A stretch of 64,000 bases of DNA from Pseudomonadota bacterium (GCA_021843755.1 JAKBWB010000018.1:1-64000); one strand, 5' to 3'; positions 1 to 10,025 are shown, counted from the stretch's first letter. Numbers and translations: made by a program. Notes: generated from the sequence alone by a model not told the origin.

Positions 1-62
1 TGCCGGCGGGTCGGGTAGACCCGCAGGCGGTAAGCACGCTCGATGGTGCGGCCCTCACGCAT
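1..62 (-). CDS. tnpB: TnpB-like (IS200/IS605 OrfB) transposase, N-terminal fragment cut by window edge
   Basis: Reading leftwards from an ATG at 62-60, the first 20 codons give MREGRTIERAYRLRVYPTRR and run off the window. A start followed by (A/H)YRxRxYPT is the usual opening of TnpB/OrfB, the RNA-guided nuclease encoded by IS200/IS605 and IS607 elements. A strong promoter lies directly upstream and its expected transcription start falls on or next to the ATG, so the mRNA may be leaderless. The catalytic RuvC residues and zinc ribbon lie outside the window, so activity cannot be judged. Identification rests on 20 residues only; an IS607-type TnpB would look the same. Confidence 0.55.
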   Translation of the reverse strand, partial: MREGRTIERAYRLRVYPTRR

Positions 63-231
63 ACTGTAATTATATACACACTCTCAGACCGGCTCAAGGG
101 GCAGGACGAATCTCCATGCGCCGCCGGACGCCCTGCTGCACTGCGCACGCAACGCCGCCGTGGCTGGCGTGCGCGGACGTTGCGCAATGGCTCAAACCGG
201 CGGGGTCACTCGCCTCCGTGCTCGTTCCGTG
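63..231 (-). mobile_element. probable end region of the TnpB-carrying element
   Basis: This is the segment between the last codon that matches the histone-deacetylase family (about 232) and the TnpB-like start codon (62). It is read through in frame by the truncated deacetylase gene until a stop at 96-94, but the encoded 45 residues look like nothing in that family. It contains an imperfect inverted repeat at about 136-176 with arms related to GCGCACGC and GCGTGCGC. IS200/IS605 elements have subterminal hairpins, not terminal inverted repeats, so this fits a left end. The exact boundary is inferred, not seen. Confidence 0.4.
69..97 (-). promoter_or_regulatory. sigma70-type promoter for the TnpB-like gene
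   Basis: On the minus strand a TTGAGC -35 box (97-92) is separated by exactly 17 bases from a perfect TATAAT -10 box (74-69). The predicted start of transcription is around 62-61, which is the ATG of the TnpB-like reading frame, so the transcript would have little or no 5' leader. The short A/T-rich stretch stands out from its GC-rich surroundings. Confidence 0.6.
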
Positions 232-804
232 GCGGCCATCTTCATGCACATCCGCATCGGCCACGTCCGGATCGTCCTCGAAGGCATAGAACACACCATC
301 GCCGTGATGTGCGTCGATGTCGATATACGCCACCCGCGTCAACCCGTAGCGGCGCCGGGCCGCCTCGATTGCGACACCGCAATCGTTGAAGACACAGAAG
401 CCCGCCGCGTGATCGCGCCCGGCATGATGCAATCCGGCGATGGGAATGAAGGCCCGCGGGAGCGGTCCTTCCAGGATGGCCGCAAGCGCCGTCAGGGTGC
501 CGCCGACCACGTTCGCGGCCGCCTCGTAGACTCCAGGGAAGGCGGGCGTGTCGCCGGCATCGAGGAACCCGTGTCCGGCGCGCGAGGCGGCCATGACCCG
601 ATCGAGGTGCGCCGGAGTGTGGAAGTACTCGAGTTCCGCGCGGGTTGCCGGGCGCGCCGCGCGCCGCTCGAGCCGTGGCCAGCAGGGGGAGCGCATGAGT
701 TCGCGCATGAAGGCGTCGTGACGGTCCGCCCCGAACGGATGCCCGGCCGGAAAGCCGTACGCGGCGATCTGCGGGCCGGCGATCAGTAGAGCCGTCGGCT
801 GCAT
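94..804 (-). pseudogene. histone deacetylase / AcuC-family protein, 3'-truncated
   Basis: The first 191 residues match the zinc-dependent deacetylase superfamily (HDAC, acetoin-utilisation AcuC, acetylpolyamine amidohydrolase). The tandem active-site histidines are in GLHHAGRDH (residues 124-132), and zinc ligands Asp and His are in YIDIDAHHGDG (160-170). The family normally continues after a VHEDGR-like motif with a phenylalanine/proline-rich segment, a third zinc-ligand Asp and a catalytic Tyr or His. Here, after R191, the frame runs 45 unrelated residues to a stop, for 236 in total against the usual 300-370. The break coincides with the end of the TnpB-type element, so the gene looks disrupted and inactive. 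It would have removed acetyl groups from lysines or small amines. Confidence 0.75.
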
Positions 805-1259
805 GGCATCCGGGTCGCGGCGAGCGCGCCGGCAAGGACGAGCCCGCCGCGGGCTCTGCCTGCATATCCGAAGCTCCTGTCACCCATCGATCCTCGCCCC
901 CGAGCCGCAGCGCTCCGCACCCAACATATACGCGCCGCGCGGTCCGGGCAAGATCACGGCCCGCGTGTCCGGACGGATCCGGCCTGATCCGCGACGCGTT
1001 CCAGGCGCGCCCCGCCCGCCGCAGAACCGCGGCGACGAACGGCATGTGCGCGCGACGGTGTGCCGCAGCGGATCGTCCCGCGACACGAGCAAAAACGCCA
1101 TCGCGCCGGGCGCTTCTCTTGTATGCTGGGTAAGCCTGGGAATCGCCGCCGATTGCAGCGGCACGACCCGCGAGCCCGCCCGCAAGTCTTCACGAAATTG
1201 AAACACTCCCGTGCCTGCGCACCGGAGCGATCGCTTTGTCGTATCGTGCATATCGAAAG
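805..1259. other. intergenic region between truncated deacetylase and cytochrome c' gene
   Basis: About 455 bases with no convincing gene: the open frames here lack recognisable motifs and run antisense to each other. A short perfect hairpin (GAGCCCG, 3-base loop, CGGGCTC) sits at 840-856. Promoters for the two divergent neighbours must lie here, but no sigma70 pair is good enough to call. Confidence 0.5.
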
Positions 1260-1763
1260 ATGGGGACCATGAGTAATCCAGCAACCCGCCAGAGCGGCTT
1301 CCGCCCGCGAATGCTGCTCGTCAGTGCCGCCCTGGTGATTGGCGCGATGAGCGGTGCCTGTGCCGCCGGCGTTCCGCAGATCGTTCATGCGCGCCAGAAT
1401 CATTTCAAGACTCTCGGTAGAACGTTCAAGTCTCTGCGGGATCAGATCGGGCGATCTCACCCGAAGTGGAACCTCGTCGCAGACGACGCGAATCGGATCG
1501 AACACCTCGCCGCCGCCCTGTCGAGCTGGTTTCCCGCCGGCAGCGGCGCGGGCTCTGGAGTCAGGACCCGGGCGAGCGCGACCATATGGTCGCAACCGCA
1601 GTTATTCGCGCGCGCCGCACGGAAGCTGTTGAATCGCGCGCAGGACGTGCATCGGGCCGCCGCCGGCCGCGACCTGCGCGCGCTCAGACTGCGTGCCCGA
1701 GCGCTCGGCCAGGCGTGCGGCAGTTGCCATCGCCGATTTCGAGCGCACGGCAGCTGGTGGTAA
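1260..1763 (+). CDS. cytochrome c' family protein (class II c-type cytochrome)
   Basis: A periplasmic protein of 167 residues. It has a basic N-terminus and hydrophobic segment (RPRMLLVSAALVIGA) ending in a probable signal-peptidase site near ACAAG, then a helical domain, then one C-terminal heme-binding motif CGSCHRRFR close to the stop. One heme site at the very C-terminus after about 120 helical residues is the cytochrome c' (four-helix bundle) pattern. These proteins bind NO or act in electron transfer. The next gene, a diheme b561 membrane protein, starts 6 bases downstream, and this pair is common. ATG codons at 1260 and 1269 are both possible starts; neither has a well-spaced ribosome site. 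Confidence 0.8.
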   Translation: MGTMSNPATRQSGFRPRMLLVSAALVIGAMSGACAAGVPQIVHARQNHFKTLGRTFKSLRDQIGRSHPKWNLVADDANRIEHLAAALSSWFPAGSGAGSGVRTRASATIWSQPQLFARAARKLLNRAQDVHRAAAGRDLRALRLRARALGQACGSCHRRFRAHGSWW

Positions 1764-1769
1764 TGCAAC

Positions 1770-2456
1770 GTGACCGCCAACAGCGCAGCGAGCGAGCGGG
1801 TGCGGGTCTGGGATCTGCCGACCCGACTCGCGCATTGGACCATCGTCATCCTGTTCGGGATCTGCTGGTGGAGCGGCGAGACCGATCATATGCACTGGCA
1901 CCGCTTGGCCGGATACGGCGTGCTCGGCGCGGTGCTGTTTCGGCTGGTGTGGGGTTTTTGCGGCGGGGAAACGGCGCGATTCTCCAGCTTCGTCCGCGGT
2001 CCCGCGGCGACTTTCCGCTATGCGCGCAAGCTCCTCGGGCATGACGGTGTCGATTCGCCCTCCACCCTCGGGCACAATCCCCTCGGCGCATTGAGCATCG
2101 CCGTCATGCTCGGTCTGCTGCTTGCGCAGACCGTGTTCGGCCTGTTCGCGGTGAATGTCGACGGGATCGCATCCGGGCCGTTTGCGCGATGGGTCTCGTT
2201 CGAGACCGGCCGACGGTTTGCCCATTGGCATGCCGCGAATTTTCAGCTGCTGCTGGTGCTCCTCGGCGTGCACCTGACCGCCATCGGATTCTACCGCTTC
2301 GCGCGCAATGAGAGTCTGGTGCCGGCGATGATTCACGGCCGCAAATGGCGCGCACCCGGCGGCGAGGCGCCGTATTTCGTTCCCTGGTGGCGGGCGGTGC
2401 TGCTGGCCGCCGCCATCATCATCTGTCTGACGGTGCTGCTGAATATGCGCGGGTGA
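1770..2456 (+). CDS. cytochrome b561 family membrane protein
   Basis: A 228-residue membrane protein with about four transmembrane helices and conserved histidines: H22 in the first helix (LAHWTIVILFG), others near HWHRLAGYG, and HWHAANFQLLLVLLGVH in the third/fourth helix region. This is the prokaryotic b561 / Ni-Fe hydrogenase b-type family, which moves electrons between membrane quinones and a periplasmic partner. The start is GTG, 6 bases after the stop of the cytochrome c' gene, so the two are likely one transcript and cytochrome c' the likely partner. Substrate or terminal acceptor cannot be told from sequence. Confidence 0.88.
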   Translation: MTANSAASERVRVWDLPTRLAHWTIVILFGICWWSGETDHMHWHRLAGYGVLGAVLFRLVWGFCGGETARFSSFVRGPAATFRYARKLLGHDGVDSPSTLGHNPLGALSIAVMLGLLLAQTVFGLFAVNVDGIASGPFARWVSFETGRRFAHWHAANFQLLLVLLGVHLTAIGFYRFARNESLVPAMIHGRKWRAPGGEAPYFVPWWRAVLLAAAIIICLTVLLNMRG

Positions 2457-2489
2457 CACTCCCGCGGGAGCGCCCCGGTCAACGCCTCG

Positions 2490-2519
2490 CCGGCCGAGCG
2501 ACGCTACGAGCTCGGCCGG
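2490..2519. terminator. GC-rich hairpin downstream of cytochrome b561 gene
   Basis: A perfect 10-bp inverted repeat, CCGGCCGAGC and GCTCGGCCGG, around a 10-base loop, in the gap between two convergent genes. It has no run of T, so it may be a weak or RNA-stabilising hairpin instead of a true intrinsic terminator. Confidence 0.35.
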
Positions 2520-2582
2520 GTGGCAGATCGGCGCGCCGTTGCAACGGAACGGAGCGGTGCGGCGCAATCCGTGGCGATTGCG

Positions 2583-2614
2583 GGGCTTGAGCCGCAGCTC
2601 GCAGGGTCAAGCCC
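2583..2614. terminator. second hairpin between convergent genes
   Basis: GGGCTTGA at 2583-2590 pairs with TCAAGCCC at 2607-2614 across a 16-base loop. It lies about 70 bases before the 3' end of the convergent outer-membrane protein gene. No T-tract follows on either strand, so a termination role is tentative. Confidence 0.25.
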
Positions 2615-2682
2615 TGGCGCGGGGGGCCATTCTGACACCGCCCGCTCCGTTCCCAGCCGCATCGGGCGCGACGACCGGCGTG

Positions 2683-3222
2683 TCAAAGCGAGTAATTGAC
2701 GCCAAATGAGAAGAGATTCGAATCGGCCTGGCTCGGACTCGGCAAGTAGGTCCATTCGAAGTTGAGCGCCAATGCCTGCGACAGCTGGTAATCGCCGCCG
2801 ACACCGACGGACAGACCGGTATTGGTCGTGTCGCCTGCGAAGTTCCTGTTGAGCGAGACCGAGGCGAGGCCGGCGACGCCGTAGACGGAAAGCCGCGGCG
2901 TGAGGCCGAGCGCGCCCTTGGCGTAGGCGCCCCAGTAGGTGCCGAGGCCCACCGAGTGGCCGTCGGCCTGGTCGCTCGAGAGGCCCGTGCCCACCCGGCC
3001 CTCGATGGCCAGGAACGAGTTCAGTGGCAGGCCGGCGCGGAACACGATGGCGCTCGGGGACACGGTCGGCACGACGCCCGCATCGTACCGCAGCAAGCCG
3101 ATACTTGCGCCCACATACGGATCGCTGTTGGGAAAACCGCCGGTCAAGTGGGTTGTCGCGAACGCCGGACTCGCCGTCCCGCACGTGGCCAACGACATCA
3201 ACAACAGGGTTCGGAGCTTCAT
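2683..3222 (-). CDS. outer-membrane beta-barrel protein (OmpA/OmpW-like fold)
   Basis: A 179-residue protein with a signal peptide (basic start, hydrophobic MLLMSLATCGTASPAFA, cleavage near AFA). The rest consists of alternating amphipathic strands with glycine/aromatic turns, such as VGLGTYWGAYAKGALGL and LSVYGVAGLASVSLNRN, which fits an eight-stranded barrel. The C-terminus (FSFGVNYSL) ends in Leu where many barrels end in Phe, a tolerated variant for assembly. A GAGG ribosome site precedes the ATG. It resembles porin-family/OmpW-like proteins in general; no specific ligand or function can be assigned. It is a single gene with convergent and tandem neighbours. Confidence 0.65.
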   Translation of the reverse strand: MKLRTLLLMSLATCGTASPAFATTHLTGGFPNSDPYVGASIGLLRYDAGVVPTVSPSAIVFRAGLPLNSFLAIEGRVGTGLSSDQADGHSVGLGTYWGAYAKGALGLTPRLSVYGVAGLASVSLNRNFAGDTTNTGLSVGVGGDYQLSQALALNFEWTYLPSPSQADSNLFSFGVNYSL

Positions 3223-3391
3223 GTGGAAACCTCAGCTGGACTCGAACGGCGATGATTATCTTGGGGTCCGCTGAATTTGCGCTGAACGCGGCACGAATGG
3301 CCGCGGCGGGGCGCTCTGTCGTCGCCGAATCGCGTCACGGCGGCGCGCGCCTGCCGCGACCCCGCCCGGCCGGGGCGACGCTCCGTGCCGC

Positions 3392-5254
<1,863 letters not shown>

Positions 5255-5372
5255 ACGGGCTGCGGAACCCTACGGCTCTGTCCGAAGCGTCAACGACCCG
5301 ATGTTCTGGCGGTGGCTCGCAAGGACCGGTTCGGGGTATCGGGACGGCGCGCGTCGGTTGCGCAACGGGGCG

Positions 5373-6299
5373 TCAGGGCGTTGGGGCTGCCCGGCGCAGC
5401 AGGCCGCGCAGCGGCGGCGGCACGGCGCGCGCATCGCCGGTGAGCGTGAGCCGCCGCAGCGCCAGTCCGTGTGCGCGCATCAGCTTGCGTCCCTGGGGGC
5501 CGAGCAGGAACGCGATGAATGCCGCTGCGGCGCGCGGATGCGGCGCGTCTCGGACCAGCGCGATGGTATAGAGCGCCTTGGGCGTGATCGCGGGCGGGAG
5601 CGTCACTGACGGGATGCCGGCCGCGGAGGTCTCCGTCGAGTAGAAGAAGCCGGCATCGAGCTGTCCGGACTGCAACCGTCCCATCAGCGTCTCCTCGGGG
5701 AACACCTGGGCGGTATTCTCCGGCCCGCCGAGCACTCGCCGCAGCAGGCCCGGGATGTGGTAATACGCCTCGGCCCGCCGCATCAGCTCGATCGTGAGAG
5801 CCCCCTTGGGATCGAGCTTGGGGTCGGTGCGGCCGATGCGCAGGCCCGGCCTCTGGAGCACGACGTACCAGGGCCGTGAATGCCACAATGACGCGAAGCG
5901 GCTGTGCGGGTTGTACCCGATGACCAGCGGAGATTGCGCGAACGTGACGTACCAGCGCACCCAATCGCCGTGCTGCGCACCCATCAACCGCGCGTTCACC
6001 TGCGGCGCGGCGCTGAGGAACACGTCGGCCCGGCGCAGATGTCCGGCGATCTCGTTGGCCAGAAGTTTCGAGCCGCCGGCATAGCCGCGGAAATGATCGC
6101 CGCTCGCGCGATCGAACGCTGGAGCGACCGATCCTTGCATCAGGTTGATCAGCGAGCCGGCGTAGAGCACCGCCACGTTGCTGCCCGCACGCGCCGGCAG
6201 CAGCGCGCTCGAGCACCAGAGGAGCATGGCGGCCGCCGTTGCGAGGCGCAGCCGGGCGGGTGCCCCAGCGCGTCGACCGAACAGGAGTGAAAGGATCAT
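5373..6299 (-). CDS. periplasmic molybdate/tungstate-binding protein, WtpA/ModA type
   Basis: A 308-residue extracytoplasmic solute-binding protein. The hydrophobic N-terminal segment (about residues 17-38) looks like a signal peptide cleaved near ARAG. The mature start VAVLYAGSLINLM matches ModA/WtpA proteins, where this loop binds the oxyanion, and GRTDPKLDPKGALTIEL (about residue 155) is the WtpA-like signature seen in archaeal-type tungstate/molybdate binders. It lies 118 bases upstream of the fused permease-ATPase gene, on the same strand, which completes the importer. Molybdate and tungstate cannot be told apart by sequence alone. The gene begins 12 bases after the iminopeptidase stop, so the three may share a transcript. 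Confidence 0.82.
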   Translation of the reverse strand: MILSLLFGRRAGAPARLRLATAAAMLLWCSSALLPARAGSNVAVLYAGSLINLMQGSVAPAFDRASGDHFRGYAGGSKLLANEIAGHLRRADVFLSAAPQVNARLMGAQHGDWVRWYVTFAQSPLVIGYNPHSRFASLWHSRPWYVVLQRPGLRIGRTDPKLDPKGALTIELMRRAEAYYHIPGLLRRVLGGPENTAQVFPEETLMGRLQSGQLDAGFFYSTETSAAGIPSVTLPPAITPKALYTIALVRDAPHPRAAAAFIAFLLGPQGRKLMRAHGLALRRLTLTGDARAVPPPLRGLLRRAAPTP

Positions 6300-6311
6300 G
6301 AGCGATGCGCG

Positions 6312-7289
6312 CTATACGAACCGGTCGGTCGCGCTGACCAGCTCGTGCAGCGTGCCGCGCTCGAACGCCGAATGACCGGCGTCCGGCACGATCCGCAGCT
6401 GCGCCTCCGGCCAGGCGCGATGCAGGTCCCAGGCGCTGCGCATCGGGCACACGACATCATAGCGCCCTTGCACGATGACGGCGGGGATGTGCCTGATGCG
6501 CTGCACGTCCGCAAGCAACTGCCCATCCATCTTGAAGAATCCCCGGTTTACGAAGAAGTGACATTCGATGCGCGCGAAGGCCTGCGCGTAGGCGTTCTTC
6601 TCGAACTTCGCGATGTAATCGACCGCCGTTCGCAGGTAGCTCGTGGCGCCTTCCCAGCTCGACCATGCCTGCGCGGCGCGGGCGCGCACCGCCGGGTCAT
6701 CGCCGGTCAGCCGGGCGTAATAGGCGCGCATCATGTCGGTGCGCTCCTCGAGGGGGATCGGGTCGATGAAGCGTTCCCAGAGGTCCGGGTAGATCGCCGC
6801 GGCGCCCCCGGGGCTCTGGTAGAACCACTCCAGTTCCCAGCGGCGCAGCAGGAAAATGCCGCGCAGGACCAGCTCGGTGACGCGTGCCGGGTAGGTCTCG
6901 GCGTAGGCGAGGGCCAGCGTCGAGCCCCAGGAGCCGCCGAACACCAGCCAGCGATGGATGCCGAGGTGCTCGCGCAGCCGCTCGATGTCCTCGACCAGGT
7001 TCCATGTGGTGTTTTCCCTGAGCTCCGCGTGCGGGCGGCTCTTGCCGCAGCCGCGCTGATCGAACAACACGATCCGGTAGCGCCGGGGGTCGAAGAAGCG
7101 GCGCATCTTCGGATCGGTGCCGCCGCCCGGGCCGCCGTGCAGGAATACGGCGGGCTTGCCTGCGGGGTTGCCGCTCTCCTCGAAGTAGATCTCGTGCAGG
7201 TCCGATACCCGCAGCCGGCCGGTGCGGTAGGGCTTGAGCGGCGGGTACAGCCGGCGCACCGGTGCTCTGGAGTGCGAGGCGCTCATCAT
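6312..7289 (-). CDS. pip: proline iminopeptidase
   Basis: A 325-residue alpha/beta-hydrolase of peptidase family S33, which removes N-terminal proline from peptides in the cytoplasm. Diagnostic motifs are the oxyanion-hole HGGPGGG (51-57), the DQRGCGKS segment (77-84), the nucleophile elbow GGSWGS with Ser120, the catalytic Asp in GRYDVVCP and the catalytic His in DAGHSA near the C-terminus. Length and motif spacing match bacterial Pip proteins. There is no signal peptide. Its short distance (12 bases) to the binding-protein gene downstream looks like chance operon membership; no functional link to molybdate uptake is known. Confidence 0.93.
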   Translation of the reverse strand: MMSASHSRAPVRRLYPPLKPYRTGRLRVSDLHEIYFEESGNPAGKPAVFLHGGPGGGTDPKMRRFFDPRRYRIVLFDQRGCGKSRPHAELRENTTWNLVEDIERLREHLGIHRWLVFGGSWGSTLALAYAETYPARVTELVLRGIFLLRRWELEWFYQSPGGAAAIYPDLWERFIDPIPLEERTDMMRAYYARLTGDDPAVRARAAQAWSSWEGATSYLRTAVDYIAKFEKNAYAQAFARIECHFFVNRGFFKMDGQLLADVQRIRHIPAVIVQGRYDVVCPMRSAWDLHRAWPEAQLRIVPDAGHSAFERGTLHELVSATDRFV

Positions 7290-7394
7290 GCCGGCAGCCT
7301 ATCAGATCGGCGGCCCCGGGAGTGCGCCGGCCCTGCCGTGCCTGGCCGCGCGGCGCGGTTATAATCATCGCTGTCGAACCAGCGGCACGCGTGC

Positions 7395-8405
7395 TTGAAA
7401 CTCACCTCAGATTCGCTCTCGGCCCACCTCGCCGAGAAGCTGTTACCGGCATACCTGGTTTCCGGGGACGAGCCTCTGCTCGTGGCGGAGGCCGCCGATG
7501 CGGTGCGCGCGCGCGCGCGCGCCGCGGGATTCACGGAGCGGGACGTGCATTTCATCGAGCGGGCCGCCGACTGGGAGGACGTGCGCGCGGCGGCGGGGAA
7601 TCTGTCGTTGTTCGGGGCGCGGCGGCTGCTCGAGGTGCGGCTCGGGAGTGCGCGGCCCGGGACAGGCGGCTCGGCTGTTCTCGTGGCGCTGCTCGAGCGC
7701 GCGGATCCCGACACGTTGCTGCTCATTCTGAGCCCGCGCCTCGACCGTGACGCGCAGTCGGCGCAGTGGGTCCGGGCGGTGGAAGCGCACGGCGCATGGC
7801 TCGCCGTGTGGCCGGTCGAACTCGGCAAGCTCGTGGCCTGGCTGCGCGCACGCAGCCGGCGGCTCGGTGTGAATCTCGCTCCGGAGGCGCTGCAACTGCT
7901 CGCCGAGCGGACCGAGGGCAACCTGCTCGCCGCCGATCAGGAGCTGCGCAAGCTGGTGTTGCTCGGTGACCCGGCGTGCGGGGACGGCCGTGCGGTGCGC
8001 GCGGGGTTCGCCGACAGTGCGCGATTCGACGTCTTCCGGCTTTCCGAGGCCGCGCTCGCCGGCGAGTCGGCGCGCGCTCTGCGCGTGCTCGCGGGACTGC
8101 GCTCCGAGGGCACCGAGCCGACACTCGTGCTGTGGGCCTTGATCAAGGCATTGCGGGATCTCGGCGCCGCGGTGCTGGCCCGGCCCGGCGCCGCGGGCGG
8201 CTGGCGGCGCTCCAGTGCGGCGCTCGAGGCGGCCGTTGGCCGCTGCGCGCGCCTGTCCTTTGCGAGCCTGATGCTGCGCGCGGCGCGCGCGGACCGCATG
8301 ATCAAGGGTCGACTGCGCGGCGATCCCTGGGACGAGATGGCGTTGCTCGCGGCCGAACTGTGCGCGCAGCCGGCGTTGCCCACGCCCCAATCCATGTTCA
8401 AATAG
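7395..8405 (+). CDS. holA: DNA polymerase III delta subunit
   Basis: A 336-residue clamp-loader subunit that opens the beta sliding clamp during replication. The family start MKL-x-x-x-x-L, the early LVSGDEPLL segment that follows the AAA+-like fold, and the C-terminal LFKALRDL-type collar helix (here WALIKALRDLGAAVL) identify it. The start is TTG, the only one that gives the family's MKL opening. It is followed at 44 bases by nadD, the same order seen in many gammaproteobacteria (where leuS and lptE often lie upstream; they are absent here, with pip divergently placed instead). Likely first gene of the plus-strand run to 15.9 kb. Confidence 0.92.
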   Translation: MKLTSDSLSAHLAEKLLPAYLVSGDEPLLVAEAADAVRARARAAGFTERDVHFIERAADWEDVRAAAGNLSLFGARRLLEVRLGSARPGTGGSAVLVALLERADPDTLLLILSPRLDRDAQSAQWVRAVEAHGAWLAVWPVELGKLVAWLRARSRRLGVNLAPEALQLLAERTEGNLLAADQELRKLVLLGDPACGDGRAVRAGFADSARFDVFRLSEAALAGESARALRVLAGLRSEGTEPTLVLWALIKALRDLGAAVLARPGAAGGWRRSSAALEAAVGRCARLSFASLMLRAARADRMIKGRLRGDPWDEMALLAAELCAQPALPTPQSMFK

Positions 8406-8448
8406 CGCCCGAATCGCCGTGCCGCGCACGGCCAGATGCACGGACATC

Positions 8449-9090
8449 ATGCAGCCCATCGGTGTTTTCGGCGGAACGTTCGACCCTGTTCACTACGGCC
8501 ATCTGCGCACGGCGTTCGAGCTGTGGCAGCTGCTGCACCTGGCGGAAGTGCGCTTTGTCCCCACGGGCAACCCGCCGCATCGCGATCAGCCGCTCGCCAG
8601 CGCCGAGTTGCGGCTGCGCATGGTGCGGGCCGCCGTCGCCGGCCAGCCGGCCTTCTCGGTCGATGACCGGGAGATCCGCCGCAGCGGAGTGTCCTACTCG
8701 GTCGACACGCTCGCGGAGCTGCGCGGGGAGTATCCCCGGCGCTCACTGTGCCTGCTGCTCGGCATGGACGCGTTTCTCGGACTGCCACACTGGCACCGCT
8801 GGCGGGAGCTGCTCGAGCTCGGGCACATCGTCGTGGCCCATCGTCCGGGCTGGAAGGTCCCGACCATGGGTCCGCTCGGCGAGGTGATGGTCGATCATGG
8901 CACCGGCTCGATCCGCGAGCTGCACGAGCGCAGCGCCGGGCGGATCTACGTGCACGCGGTGACGCAGCTGGAGATCTCCTCCACCGAGCTGCGCCAGCTG
9001 ATCGTTTCGGGCCTCGACCCCCGCTACCTGGTGCCGGACGAAGTGCGGCGTATTCTGCTCGACAGCGAGTGCTATTCTAAGGACACATGA
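8449..9090 (+). CDS. nadD: nicotinate-nucleotide adenylyltransferase
   Basis: A 213-residue enzyme that joins ATP and nicotinate mononucleotide to make deamido-NAD, an essential step of NAD synthesis. The nucleotidyltransferase motif GGTFDPVHYGHLR is at residues 8-20 and the second motif ISSTELRQLI is near the C-terminus, together forming the (T/H)xGH and ISSTxxR nucleotide site. The ATG at 8449 gives the family's short N-terminus; an in-frame GTG 30 bases upstream would add ten unrelated residues. Its last bases overlap the start of rsfS (ATGA), suggesting coupled translation. Confidence 0.95.
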   Translation: MQPIGVFGGTFDPVHYGHLRTAFELWQLLHLAEVRFVPTGNPPHRDQPLASAELRLRMVRAAVAGQPAFSVDDREIRRSGVSYSVDTLAELRGEYPRRSLCLLLGMDAFLGLPHWHRWRELLELGHIVVAHRPGWKVPTMGPLGEVMVDHGTGSIRELHERSAGRIYVHAVTQLEISSTELRQLIVSGLDPRYLVPDEVRRILLDSECYSKDT

Positions 9091-9530
9091 CCACCCGCCC
9101 CGCCGCCCGCCGCGGCACGTCCTCCCGCTCCCGCTCCCGACCCAAGGGATCACCCAAGGGATCCGCAGCGCTGCTTCGCGTCGTGACAGCGGCGCTCGAA
9201 GACATGAAGGCCGTCAATGTCCAAGTGATCGACGTGCGCGGCCTGACCGACGTGGCCGATACGCTGATCATCGCGTCGGGCACCTCGGATCGTCACGTCC
9301 GCTCGATCGCCGAGCGGGTGATCGAGCAGGCCAAGGCGAGCGGCATGCGTCCGCTGGGCACGGAGGGCGAGCGCGAGGGAGAGTGGGTGCTGGTCGATTT
9401 GCAGGATATCGTCGTGCACGTGATGCTGCCGCGGATCCGCGAGTTTTATGCGCTCGAGCGGCTGTGGGAGCCCCCCGCGGGGGAGCCTGGATCGGTGCAT
9501 GCGTCGGCGCAGGCGGCCGAGCGCACTTGA
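9087..9530 (+). CDS. rsfS: ribosomal silencing factor RsfS
   Basis: A 147-residue protein of the Iojap/RsfS family, which binds ribosomal protein uL14 and blocks subunit joining when nutrients are short. The core VVTAALEDMKAVNVQVIDV through GEWVLVDLQDIVVHVM is typical. The first ~25 residues are an added Arg/Ser/Pro-rich tail (RRGTSSRSRSRPKGSPKG) not found in most family members, and the C-terminus is also somewhat extended, so the protein is longer than the usual 105-120. An internal start is possible, but the ATGA overlap with nadD favours the long form. Confidence 0.92.
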   Translation: MTTRPAARRGTSSRSRSRPKGSPKGSAALLRVVTAALEDMKAVNVQVIDVRGLTDVADTLIIASGTSDRHVRSIAERVIEQAKASGMRPLGTEGEREGEWVLVDLQDIVVHVMLPRIREFYALERLWEPPAGEPGSVHASAQAAERT

Positions 9531-9554
9531 GCGGCGTTCGAGCAGGGTGAGCGG

Positions 9555-10025
9555 ATGCGCGTGCGGCTGCTGGCGGTCGGCACTCGTGCGCCGGCCTGGG
9601 TGCGCCAGGGCTATGACGACTATGCCCGCCGTCTCGGCCCGGGCCTGAAGCTGACACTCGTGCAGATCGAGCCCGGGCGGCGTGCCGCGGGCGGGGAGGT
9701 GCGCGCGGCGCTCGAGGCCGAAGGGCGCAGACTCCTCGCGGCCGTGCGGGACGGGGAGTTTCTGGTGGCCCTCGATGAGCACGGCACGCAAATGACCACG
9801 CCGAGATTTGCGGACTGGCTGGCCGAGCGGATGCGCGAGGGGCGTGACCTCGCGATCATGGTCGGCGGGCCGGACGGCTTTGCGCCGCAGGTGCGCGCCA
9901 GGGCCGATCTTCTGCTGTCGCTGTCGGCTCTGACCCTGCCGCATGCCCTGGTGCGCGTCGTGCTGGCCGAACAGCTCTACCGAGCCCTTAGCATCCACGC
10001 CCATCACCCGTATCATCGGGCGTGA
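9555..10025 (+). CDS. rlmH: 23S rRNA (pseudouridine1915-N3)-methyltransferase
   Basis: A 156-residue SPOUT-class methyltransferase that modifies helix 69 of 23S rRNA. Family hallmarks are the N-terminal MRVRLLAVGTRAPAWV strand and the knotted SAM site with VGGPDGF (family GGPEG), followed by LSLSALTLPHALVRVVLAEQLYRA and the C-terminal HPYHR, which ends the protein as in all RlmH. It follows rsfS by 24 bases, the standard pair order, and its stop shares one base with the start of maf. Confidence 0.95.
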   Translation: MRVRLLAVGTRAPAWVRQGYDDYARRLGPGLKLTLVQIEPGRRAAGGEVRAALEAEGRRLLAAVRDGEFLVALDEHGTQMTTPRFADWLAERMREGRDLAIMVGGPDGFAPQVRARADLLLSLSALTLPHALVRVVLAEQLYRALSIHAHHPYHRA

